Source of the DNA: Phycisphaerae bacterium
GTDB taxonomy: Bacteria > Planctomycetota > Phycisphaerae > UBA1845
Reading direction: 5' to 3'
NCBI GenBank assembly: GCA_013360585.1
Contig: JABWBH010000010.1
Location: 1 to 34,628, forward strand
Length of the DNA stretch: 34,628 bases
Part shown: positions 15,048 through 22,683 of the stretch, in pieces
Layout: every line of letters starts with the position of its first letter
Numbering within the stretch: position 1 is the stretch's first letter
Position numbers and translations under genes: made by a program
Notes under the pieces: generated by a model
What the model was told of the DNA's origin: nothing
Seen by the model: the letters and a program-made list of their open reading frames with translations, nothing else
Database searches by the model: none

Positions 15048-16811
15048 CTACGCCGCTCCCACCGGTTCCTCCTGCTCCAGACCCGTCCCCGTCGGATCCC
15101 CCACCTCCACCGATTCGGATCGCGTGACCCGCAGCACTTCCTCCAGCGTCGACGAGCCGTCCTCCACCAGATCGAGCGCCTTCTGACGCAGCGACCGCCA
15201 ACCGGATTGTGCTAAGTACTCGCGGATCTGGCCCTCATTCGCGCGCTCATGAACCAGTCGTCGAAGCTCGGCGTCCATCAGCATGACTTCGTAGATGCCG
15301 ACGCGCCCCTTGAACCCTGAGTTGTGGCACTCCCGGCATCCCTCCCCCTTCTGAAACAGCTCGCTCGTGCGATGCCCCCACCCCACGCTCGCCAGCAGCG
15401 GCGCCGGAGGGTAATACGACGTGCGGCAGGACGGGCAGATCTTCCGCGCCAGACGTTGCGCGATGAACCCCAGCACCGACGACGCGATCAGGTAAGGCTC
15501 GATCTTCATGTCGAACAGACGCGCGATCCCGCCGGGACAGTCGTTCGTGTGCAGCGTCGAAAGCACAAGGTGCCCCGTCAGCGCGGACTGCACCGCCACC
15601 CGCGCCGTCTCCTCGTCGCGCATCTCGCCCACCATGATGATGTCCGGATCCTGACGCAGAATCGAGCGGAGCGCCCGCGCAAACGTCAGCCCGACCTGGT
15701 CGTTCACCTGCACCTGATTGATCAGCGGAATCTGATACTCGACCGGATCCTCGATCGTAACGATGTTGTTCGCCTCCTCGCGCAGAAGATCGAGGCAGGA
15801 GTACAACGTCGTCGTCTTGCCGCTGCCCGTCGGTCCGGTGACCAGCATCAATCCGTAAGGACAGCGGATCATCGCCTCCACCGCGGCCCGGTCCTCCTCG
15901 CGCATACCCAGCGCCCCGAGGTCGAAGCTGAGGTTCCCCCGGTCCAGCAGGCGGATCACGATCTTCTCTCCCAGGATCGTCGGCATGCTCGACACGCGCA
16001 GGTCGATCTCGCGCCCGTCCGCCATGATGTGTACGCGCCCCTCCTGGGGCAGACGCTTCTCCGAGATGTCCATCCGGCCGATGACCTTGATCCGCGAGAC
16101 GATCGCCGCGTGCAGCCCCTTCGGCGGGCTAAGCAGCTCGCGCAGCTTGCCGTCAATCCGGTACCGGATGTGCGTCGCGTTCCGGTCCGGCTCGATGTGA
16201 ATGTCGCTCGCGCCGTCACGCAGCGCCGTCAGCACCGCGAGGTTTACGAGGTTCACCACCGGACTGCCGTCCACCATCCGGTCGAGGTCCGTGACCGGAC
16301 CCTCGTCGATCGCCTCGTGCTCCGTGATGAGGACTTCGCTCTCCTCGATCGACGCGAGGAACGTGTCCACCGTCACTTCACCCGTCAGGTACTTGTTCTG
16401 AAACTCCTCGAGATTCTCCTCCAGCACCAGGATCGGGCGGATGTCGCAGCGCGTCAGTTGCCGAAGGCGGTCCTGCGTCGGAAGCGACTGCGGCTCCACC
16501 ATCGCCACCGTCAGTACGTCGCGCACCCGGAACATCGGAAGCACGCGCAGCCGCCGGGCCTCCTCCTTCGAAATGCACTTCGCGACTTTCGGGTCGATCA
16601 ACCCGTGACGCAGAACGCAGCCCTTCACCCCGAGACGGCGCGAAAGCGTCGCCACCAGCGCCGACGTCGAGATCGCTCCCGTCGACACCAGCGTGCTGCC
16701 CAGCCGTCCGCCCGAAGACGCCTGCTTCGCCAGTGCAGCCGCGAGTTGCTCAGAGGTAATCAACCCCTCCGCAATGAGCTGCTCGCCGAGTTTGAAGGCT
16801 TGTTCGATCAT
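15048..16811 (-). CDS. GspE/PilB-family assembly ATPase with N-terminal MshEN motifs
   Basis: This 587-residue hexameric ATPase powers pilus or pseudopilus extension. Residues 1-61 contain two exactly 24-residue motifs: K7-L-G ... L12 ... G16 ... L23 ... L27 ... Q30 and R36-L-G ... L41 ... G45 ... L52 ... L56 ... R59. They match the MshEN c-di-GMP-binding pattern except for K for R in the first and R for the final Q in the second. Residues about 62-150 are the GspE N2 domain. The motor has Walker A GPTGSGKT (326-333), the Asp box TIEDPVEYQ (352-360), Walker B DPDIIMVGE (388-396), the His box HLVLSTLHTND (414-424), and a zinc-binding set C459-x2-C462 with C492-x2-C495. A 183-bp gap precedes it; no clear ribosome site or promoter is seen. 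Confidence 0.93.
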   Translation of the reverse strand: MIEQAFKLGEQLIAEGLITSEQLAAALAKQASSGGRLGSTLVSTGAISTSALVATLSRRLGVKGCVLRHGLIDPKVAKCISKEEARRLRVLPMFRVRDVLTVAMVEPQSLPTQDRLRQLTRCDIRPILVLEENLEEFQNKYLTGEVTVDTFLASIEESEVLITEHEAIDEGPVTDLDRMVDGSPVVNLVNLAVLTALRDGASDIHIEPDRNATHIRYRIDGKLRELLSPPKGLHAAIVSRIKVIGRMDISEKRLPQEGRVHIMADGREIDLRVSSMPTILGEKIVIRLLDRGNLSFDLGALGMREEDRAAVEAMIRCPYGLMLVTGPTGSGKTTTLYSCLDLLREEANNIVTIEDPVEYQIPLINQVQVNDQVGLTFARALRSILRQDPDIIMVGEMRDEETARVAVQSALTGHLVLSTLHTNDCPGGIARLFDMKIEPYLIASSVLGFIAQRLARKICPSCRTSYYPPAPLLASVGWGHRTSELFQKGEGCRECHNSGFKGRVGIYEVMLMDAELRRLVHERANEGQIREYLAQSGWRSLRQKALDLVEDGSSTLEEVLRVTRSESVEVGDPTGTGLEQEEPVGAA

Positions 16812-16994
16812 GAGGTCGCTTGTGTCTTCTGATGCGGATTCGTATCCCCAGGACGGATCGCGGACCTCCGATCCGCACGTTCGCGGCCAAGCTCCTTGCT
16901 CTCATTCAGATGCAACGAACTTGCAGCTCAACACACGAGTCGCTGAAAGCCCGTGTCCGGCAGCCCACGACACAAAGCGGGCAACCCTCCCTGC
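16812..16994. other. Gap between STAS and ATPase genes with imperfect dyads
   Basis: This 183-bp gap is the widest break between the signalling and assembly halves of the locus. It contains GGATCG (16855-16860) with a matching CGATCC (near 16869-16874), and a region around 16944-16975 where GCTGAAAGCCCGTGTC is followed by CGGCAGCCCACGACAC, a partly self-complementary layout. A promoter for the assembly genes could lie here, but I found no pair of hexamers that stands out. Confidence 0.35.
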
Positions 16995-17330
16995 TTAAAG
17001 AAAGCTCTTCACCGCATCCTCGACCTTCTCGAAGAACTCGAACCGCTCCGCCAGCTCCGTCAGTTGCAGAACCTCCCGCACCGTCGCCGGAACGCACGCC
17101 AGGCGAAGCCGCACGCTGCGGTCCTCGAGCACATCCGCCACGTCCACCAGCCCTTCCAGCGCCGCGCTGTCCACGTAGGGCACATCCTGAAGGTTCAACA
17201 CAAGACGAACGTTCGCGCTCTGCGCCGTGCGCTTCACGTCAGCCGCGGCGCGCGCCGCGTCGTCCTCGATCAAGGCGCCCTTGACCGAAACCACCGTGAC
17301 GCTCCCGACCTGTTGCTGCTCCAGTTTCAT
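16995..17330 (-). CDS. STAS-domain (anti-sigma factor antagonist-like) protein
   Basis: This 111-residue single-domain protein shows the STAS fold pattern: a first strand VTVVSVKGALIEDDAA, the strand VRLVLNLQDVPYVDSAALEGL, and RLRLACVPATVREVLQLTEL. In the SpoIIAA/RsbV family a serine in a D-S-(S/A)-G motif is phosphorylated by a partner anti-sigma kinase; here the motif reads V-D-S57-A-A-L, so a phosphorylatable serine is present but the following glycine is alanine. No RsbW-type kinase or PP2C phosphatase is in the window. It is 24 bp after the degenerate GGDEF gene, so it may transmit a signal within this locus. Alternatively it contributes to a partner-switching pathway elsewhere. Confidence 0.85.
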   Translation of the reverse strand: MKLEQQQVGSVTVVSVKGALIEDDAARAAADVKRTAQSANVRLVLNLQDVPYVDSAALEGLVDVADVLEDRSVRLRLACVPATVREVLQLTELAERFEFFEKVEDAVKSFL

Positions 17331-17354
17331 GATGGACCACCGCGGCGACGCGAC

Positions 17355-18710
17355 TCAGATCGCCCCGTCCCCCACCAGCGCCTCCTCCCGCGAACGCAGA
17401 TCGCTGGCCAGGACCGACCCGCTCAGCCGCGCTTCCTGACACAGCGCCACCGCCTGCCGCAGCATGTCGGAGAACCGCGGCTGACCCGTCCCGCTCCCCA
17501 CCACCCCGCACCGCACCTGCACCTCCGTCCCCGACGTCCGCGCCTCGGCGCACGCCGCGCGCACCCGCTCCAGCAACTGCTCAAGAATCAGTGACGCCAG
17601 AGAGGAATCCACCCGCCGCAGAAGAAGCATCATGCGGCCTTCGTCGAACCGCCCGAACCGGTCGTCGCCGCGCAATCGTTCACGCACGACGTGGCTCACC
17701 GTGCGCACAACTTCATCCGCCGCATCCCAGTCTCCGGCGTCGTTGAACTGTCGCAGCGGCTCGATCGACAGCACCGCCAGCGCGCAAGGCTCCCCGTCGC
17801 GCTTCGCCGCGTCGAGCGAACGCTCCGCGTGCGTGAAGAAGGCCTCCCGCGTGAGCGCCCCGGAGACCGGATCATGCGTCGCCGCCGACCGCCCGCGGCA
17901 AACTTCCAGCAACGTCATCCAGAAGTGCGCAATCAGCAGCTCCACCGCCCGGTAATGCTGAAGATCCTGACGCTCATGCCCGTCAAACGCCCCGACCGTC
18001 ACCAGTCCGATCTTGCGCGCCCCCTGCGTCACCGCGAAGCACCACGCCAGCGGCCGGCCGGAACGACGCGCCAGGTCGTCCACCAGCGCCCCGTGTGTCG
18101 CGTCCCCTTCCAGATAGGAACGCCCGGTCGTCGCCACATGCCCGACGATCCCCTCCCGCGCGCTGGGCATCTCGTCCTCGACGAAGGGATGTCCCTCACG
18201 GATCGGCGCCAGCTCCGCCCCTTCGCTGAGAATGCGGTAAAACCGAACGTGCGACGTCCGGCAGCAGTCGTAAAGAACGCCACGCGCGAACTCCCCGAAC
18301 CCGGGCCAGGGATCCGGGTCGTTGCGGTGCGCTTCCAGCCAGTCGTCAAACGTCTCCATCGCGCGGGTCAGCGCGGATAAGGCGCTGATCGACGAACCCC
18401 CGGAGGAAAGCAGTTGTCCGGAAGAAACACGCGCCGCAGGCGGCGCATCGCCCCGCCCGCCGCCGATCATCACCCGAACGTCCCCGCCCCACGCCCCAAC
18501 CGCCGTGATCGCCAGCGCGCCGGTCAGAAGCGCCGCGACGTTCCACCCTCCCTGCCACGCCACCGCCCCCTCGCGCGCCTGCACCAGCACGATCCAGAAC
18601 AAACCGCACAGGACGCCCAGCGCCGTTCCGCGCGCCCGACCCAGCAGCCGTCCGCCCAGCCCCGCGGCGAGTACGATCGGCAACCAGAGTAACACCCACT
18701 CATGAATCAT
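17355..18710 (-). CDS. Membrane GAF protein with degenerate GGDEF domain
   Basis: The ATG at 18710 with AGGTGACG just upstream gives 451 residues; the frame is open further but would overlap the HD-GYP gene by 41 bases. Three hydrophobic segments occupy residues about 6-24, 30-46 and 58-74. Residues about 138-268 form a GAF domain. Residues 277-440 align with a GGDEF domain: DPVSGALTREAFFTHAE, then LSIEPLRQFNDAGDWDAADE (the 'D.FK.iND..GH..GD' region), but the signature that should read R-x-GGDEF is R351-F-G-R-F-D-E-G-R. Diguanylate cyclase activity is therefore unlikely; the domain may sense nucleotide or act as a scaffold. It lies 22 bp after the HD-GYP gene. Confidence 0.85.
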   Translation of the reverse strand: MIHEWVLLWLPIVLAAGLGGRLLGRARGTALGVLCGLFWIVLVQAREGAVAWQGGWNVAALLTGALAITAVGAWGGDVRVMIGGGRGDAPPAARVSSGQLLSSGGSSISALSALTRAMETFDDWLEAHRNDPDPWPGFGEFARGVLYDCCRTSHVRFYRILSEGAELAPIREGHPFVEDEMPSAREGIVGHVATTGRSYLEGDATHGALVDDLARRSGRPLAWCFAVTQGARKIGLVTVGAFDGHERQDLQHYRAVELLIAHFWMTLLEVCRGRSAATHDPVSGALTREAFFTHAERSLDAAKRDGEPCALAVLSIEPLRQFNDAGDWDAADEVVRTVSHVVRERLRGDDRFGRFDEGRMMLLLRRVDSSLASLILEQLLERVRAACAEARTSGTEVQVRCGVVGSGTGQPRFSDMLRQAVALCQEARLSGSVLASDLRSREEALVGDGAI

Positions 18711-18732
18711 CGTCACCTTGCTCCTCGACCGC

Positions 18733-20058
18733 TCAGACGCCGCCCCCCGAGGGCGACCCCGGCGCAACCGCACCGTCAGAGCCGCGATCGCCGTCGCCGC
18801 CCGAAGGAACGCTTCCGTCGCCCTTCTGCGATCCGTAGCGCGTCATCGCCTCCCACGCTTCCGGCTTGCCCTGAAACTCACGCCGAATCATCCGGATGAA
18901 CACGCGCCCCAGCTCCGGGTCCACGACCGTCCCGGATTCCTCCGCGATGATCGACAGCGCCTTCTCCCAGTCGAACGCCTTCCGGTAAGCGCGTGAACTC
19001 GTCAGCGCGTCGAAGATGTCCGCAACCTGGATGATCCGCGCCTGAAGCGGAATCCCCTCCCCCGCAAGCCCGTCGGGATAGCCCTTCCCGTCGTAACGCT
19101 CGTGATGATGCCGGATCCCGTCCAGCGCCGACCGCAACTGCGGCACGCGCTTCACCACGTCGTAGCTGCGCACCGGATGTTCCTTGATGTGCGCGAACTC
19201 CTCGTCCGTCAGCTTCCCCGGCTTCTTGAGTACATCGTCCCGGATCCCGATCTTGCCCACGTCGTGCAGCAGGGCCGACCACTCCAGCATCTGAAGCTCC
19301 TGCCCCTTGATGCCCAGCTCCTCCCCGAGCCGCTTCGCGTAATACCCGACGCGCAGCGAGTGCCCCGACGTATACGGATCCTTCTGGTCGATCGTGCAGA
19401 CCAGCGACCGCACCAGGTCCACCGAAATCTGCCGCAGTTCGTGGTGCAGGCGGATGTTCGCGATCAGGTCGCCGCAGAACGTCGTGAGCACCTCCACCAG
19501 GCCCATGTCGCTCGCCCGCAGCTCCGGTCCGTCCGACGCGCGCCCCAGCAGCACCACGCAGATCGGCTGCCCGTTGCAGGTCACCGGCGCCGTCAGCAAT
19601 TGTGCAACCTTCGCGCCTTGAAACTCCGTGGGAATCTCGCGGGTCATCACCCGTCGCTCACGCGTCGTCCCCGCAATCACATCAAGAAGCCACCGCCGCG
19701 CCTCTTCAGTCCCGGCGGTCCAGCCGTCCGCGCACAAGTCCAGCGACCCGTCCGCCCCCACCCAGCACCGCCCGAGTTCATAACGCGTGTACGTCTCCTC
19801 GATCGTCGCACAAAGCAGGTCCACGACTTCCCGCTCCTCGCGGATCTGCGGGAGCTTCCGCGCGATCTCGAACACCGCCCCGAGCTGCTCGTACAACCCG
19901 AGAAGCTCGTCCGCCATCCCCTCGTGCTCGCGGAGAATCCGGCGCGTGCCCTCGATCAGGTGCCCGAGCACACCGTCCAGGTCTTCGGCCGGACGCTCCT
20001 GTCGGAAGCGCCGCCGCGCCGACTCAATTTGCAGCAGCAGGTCGCCCGCGTGATTCAC
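18733..20058 (-). CDS. GAF/HD-GYP c-di-GMP phosphodiesterase
   Basis: I choose the GTG at 20058 (441 residues): it overlaps the stop of the receiver gene as GTGA and has AAGGGAG nine bases upstream; a TTG at 20082 is less likely. The N-terminus has a coiled region (ERPAEDLDGVLGHLIEGTRR), then a GAF domain at about 77-207. The HD-GYP domain follows: SGHSLRVGYYA with H233, LLHDVGKIGI with HD 265-266 and K269, KKPGKLTDEE, and HHHERYDGKGYP with H317-319 and GYP 326-328. All metal-binding and GYP residues expected of active c-di-GMP phosphodiesterases are visible. A low-complexity Gly/Asp/Ser tail ends the protein. Translational coupling to the receiver suggests the receiver controls it in trans. 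Confidence 0.92.
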   Translation of the reverse strand: MNHAGDLLLQIESARRRFRQERPAEDLDGVLGHLIEGTRRILREHEGMADELLGLYEQLGAVFEIARKLPQIREEREVVDLLCATIEETYTRYELGRCWVGADGSLDLCADGWTAGTEEARRWLLDVIAGTTRERRVMTREIPTEFQGAKVAQLLTAPVTCNGQPICVVLLGRASDGPELRASDMGLVEVLTTFCGDLIANIRLHHELRQISVDLVRSLVCTIDQKDPYTSGHSLRVGYYAKRLGEELGIKGQELQMLEWSALLHDVGKIGIRDDVLKKPGKLTDEEFAHIKEHPVRSYDVVKRVPQLRSALDGIRHHHERYDGKGYPDGLAGEGIPLQARIIQVADIFDALTSSRAYRKAFDWEKALSIIAEESGTVVDPELGRVFIRMIRREFQGKPEAWEAMTRYGSQKGDGSVPSGGDGDRGSDGAVAPGSPSGGGV

Positions 20059-20531
20059 GACGCAGCACTCCCTTCCGTCCAACCGTGTTGACCGGCGCTG
20101 CTCGTGGGGGACGCGCCCGATACCATCGAAACCTCAACCGCTTTTCCCGCTCCGTCCGGCGACGCCGCCTCAGGCGACAGCAGCGCCTCGATCCGCTGAC
20201 ACAGCCGCGAGGGCACAAACGGCTTCGGATAAAGATCCACGCCCAGCCCGCGCACGTCGTCGGCCAGTTGCGCGTGATCGCACCGCGAACTGAACATCAG
20301 GATCGGAATCGTCAGTCCCAGCTCACGCCGCACCGCACGCACCAGCTCCAGCCCGGTCATCTGCGGCATGTTCACGTCCGAGATCAGAAGCTCGACCGAC
20401 GTGCAGCGCAGACGCTCCAGCGCCTCGCGCCCGTTGTTCGTCTCGATCACCGTGTGCTTGTGGCGCGTCAGCCACAACTGCATCACGCGGATCGTGTGCG
20501 GGTCGTCTTCCGCCAGAAGTATCCGGGCCAT
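20055..20531 (-). CDS. Stand-alone response regulator receiver protein
   Basis: This 158-residue protein consists of one receiver domain and a short unstructured tail. The acidic pair E8-D9-D10 in LLAEDDP, phosphoacceptor D52 in LLISDVNMPQMTG, S81 in ILMFSS and K103 in LYPKPF are all present. The C-terminal 40 residues (rich in Ser, Gly, Ala) carry no DNA-binding or enzymatic domain. It follows the histidine kinase by 49 bp and is translationally coupled to the HD-GYP protein by a GTGA overlap. Kinase, receiver and HD-GYP therefore probably form one phosphorelay in which the receiver acts by protein contact, like CheY-type or PilG/PilH-type regulators. Confidence 0.92.
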   Translation of the reverse strand: MARILLAEDDPHTIRVMQLWLTRHKHTVIETNNGREALERLRCTSVELLISDVNMPQMTGLELVRAVRRELGLTIPILMFSSRCDHAQLADDVRGLGVDLYPKPFVPSRLCQRIEALLSPEAASPDGAGKAVEVSMVSGASPTSSAGQHGWTEGSAAS

Positions 20532-20580
20532 GTCGGCTTCGCCTTCCTGTCGCCTCGGCGGCGCGCTCGCCGCCCGCGCG

Positions 20581-22458
20581 TTACACCGCTGCGCGCGACG
20601 GTTCGTGCGGCAGACGCACGATGAACGTCGATCCCTCGCCCTTCGCGCTCATCAACTCGATGTCCCCCCCGTGACGCCGCACAATCTCCCGCGCCGTGTA
20701 CAAACCCACCCCCGTCCCCGTCTGCTCCTTCACGTAGGGATCGTCCGCCCGGGCGAACTTCTCGAACACCTTCCCCTGGTCCTTCGGCGCGATCCCGATT
20801 CCGTTGTCCTTCACCGTGATCATCACCTGCTCCCCCGTGATCTGCGCGCCCACCACCACGCTCCCGCCGCTGAGCGTGTACTTCAGCGCGTTGCCCAGCA
20901 GGTTGTTCAACACCACGTTCAGCTTGTCCTTGTCCGCACGGATCGGCTCCAGCTTCGCCGGCAGCGACACCCGAAGGTCGATCTGCTTCTCCTCCGCCAG
21001 ACCCCGCACGTCCTGCACCGCCTCGGACAGCAGCGCCTTCAGGTCCACCTCGTCCACCGAAAGCTGGATCGACCCCACCGACATCTGCGACATGTTCAGC
21101 ATGTCGTCGATCAGGCGCGCCAGCCGCCGCGTCTCCTTCGTGATCACGTTGTAGCACTCGGTGACGATCTTCGGATCCTCGAACATCCCGCTGGCCAGCG
21201 TCTCGGTGTACGCCCGGATGTTCGTCAGCGGCGTCCGCAGCTCGTGCGTCACCTGAGACACGAACTCCTCCCGCGCCCGGTCTGCCTTCACCTGCTGGCT
21301 GACGTCGCTGATCATCACGACGCACGTGCCGCCCCGGTCGCCCCCACGCTGCGGCAGAACGCGGACGCGGAAGTGCGTGTCCGCTTCTGGCACGTCCACG
21401 ACCTGCGCCCGCGACTCGAATCCGCCCCCCGCCTGACGCGCGCCGAGCACCACGTCCAGGCACGCCCGCCCGCCGCTCTCCGGCGACAGCGCGTCCAGCG
21501 CCGCACGCTCCCCGTCTTCCGGAATGTTCAGGAGCCGACGCGCAGCCGCGTTGGCGTACTCGATCGTCCCCCCCTCCACGATGAACAGCAGCCCATCCGG
21601 AAGCGAGTTCAGTGCCGTCCGCAGCGGCCCTCCTGACACCTGCGACAGCGCCGTCGAAAGCTCCGCCGTCGCCTGCGAGCGCTTCACCTCCGCGCTGAGC
21701 GTCTCGACCAGCGAGACCAGTTCGTTCCACTCCCGCGCCACCCCGTCCGCTTCGTCCGCCACGCGCAGCGCGTTCAGCGACGTCTCGATCCGCCCCGCGT
21801 GCGTCGTCAGCTGCCGCGCGATCCGGCTTGCCCCGCGCATCTGACCGCGCAAGCGCCGGTACATCAGCAGCAGCGCTCCGCACCCCGCCAGCACCACGCT
21901 CAGCGGCGCCGCCCACTCCTCCACCCCTGCGGTCCCTGCCCGCTCCGCCGGCGTCACAAACTCCAGGCATCCCGCGCGAAACCCCGACTCAGACCCCTCC
22001 GCTTCGCCGCGCAACGGCGCGCGGTACACGATCAGCGCCTCCCGGTGCCCTTCCTGCGGAACGTCGATCACCTCCAGCCGTCGTGGATTGAGCGACCCCG
22101 CCCAGCGCGGCGCCGCTTTCTTCCCGGTTTCCGAAGCATCGATCGACGCGATGACTGTTCCGTCTCCGGCGAGAATCCGCAGCTCTCTCGCCCCCAGCGC
22201 CGTCCCGAACTCGCGCAGACGCCGCGCCTCGCCGGCGTCCGCCGCTCCCGCCGAGCTGAAACTCGCCGCGAACGAAATCACCGCCTGCTCGACCGCCGCC
22301 GACGCCCCGCGAAGAAGGCGGTCGCGCACCACCTGCCCGCTCACCGTCGCCACCCCCACGAGTCCCGCAAGGTAGATGACGAACACCGACGCCCCGAACC
22401 AGCGCGGAATTTCCTCCTCGAGCCAGAACCGCCTCAACTTGTGCATGAACGCCGTCAC
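20581..22458 (-). CDS. Membrane sensor histidine kinase with PAS domain
   Basis: This 625-residue protein starts at GTG 22458 (GGAAA 8 bases upstream) or ATG 22446. Membrane segments at about 22-40 and 183-199 enclose a periplasmic sensor of about 140 residues that includes a short dCache/sCache-like pattern (ELRILAGDGTVIASIDASE). A linker with coiled coil (about 210-275) and a PAS domain (LNSLPDGLLFIVEGGTIEYANAAARRLL onward, 283-390) follow. The HisKA box is FVSQVTHELRTPLTNIRAYT with H405. The ATPase domain has NNLLGNALKYT (518-528), DNGIGI (551-556), F-box VFEKFAR and GTGVGL (581-586). It should autophosphorylate and pass phosphate to the receiver gene 49 bp downstream. It opens the signalling half of the locus, 225 bp after dnaE. 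Confidence 0.93.
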   Translation of the reverse strand: MTAFMHKLRRFWLEEEIPRWFGASVFVIYLAGLVGVATVSGQVVRDRLLRGASAAVEQAVISFAASFSSAGAADAGEARRLREFGTALGARELRILAGDGTVIASIDASETGKKAAPRWAGSLNPRRLEVIDVPQEGHREALIVYRAPLRGEAEGSESGFRAGCLEFVTPAERAGTAGVEEWAAPLSVVLAGCGALLLMYRRLRGQMRGASRIARQLTTHAGRIETSLNALRVADEADGVAREWNELVSLVETLSAEVKRSQATAELSTALSQVSGGPLRTALNSLPDGLLFIVEGGTIEYANAAARRLLNIPEDGERAALDALSPESGGRACLDVVLGARQAGGGFESRAQVVDVPEADTHFRVRVLPQRGGDRGGTCVVMISDVSQQVKADRAREEFVSQVTHELRTPLTNIRAYTETLASGMFEDPKIVTECYNVITKETRRLARLIDDMLNMSQMSVGSIQLSVDEVDLKALLSEAVQDVRGLAEEKQIDLRVSLPAKLEPIRADKDKLNVVLNNLLGNALKYTLSGGSVVVGAQITGEQVMITVKDNGIGIAPKDQGKVFEKFARADDPYVKEQTGTGVGLYTAREIVRRHGGDIELMSAKGEGSTFIVRLPHEPSRAAV

Positions 22459-22683
22459 GATTCGTTTCCGATCGATGTCCGTTTTCGCTCAACCCTTAGG
22501 CGTGCGCCGTTACCCGTCTCGGCTCTCGGTGGCGCCTCGGCGTGCAAGCCGACGACGCGCGCAACGCATCACTCCTCTATCGAATCCCCCGGATGCAGGC
22601 TTGATCGGGCAGGCGAAGGATGCGCCTCCCGCGCGGAATTGCGGACCTTGGAAGAACGGACGGCGACCCGGAAGCGTGGAAGG

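Noticed and set aside
15324-16832. 502-codon plus-strand open frame opposite the GspE ATPase
   Set aside because: Composition is a typical antisense shadow (Arg, His, Gln, Val rich) and the opposite strand encodes a fully recognisable ATPase.
22540-22615. 19-codon minus-strand frame after GAGGAG in the histidine kinase leader
   Set aside because: It has a good ribosome site, but the peptide is Arg-rich without a regulatory codon run or attenuator hairpins, so I could not support a leader peptide.
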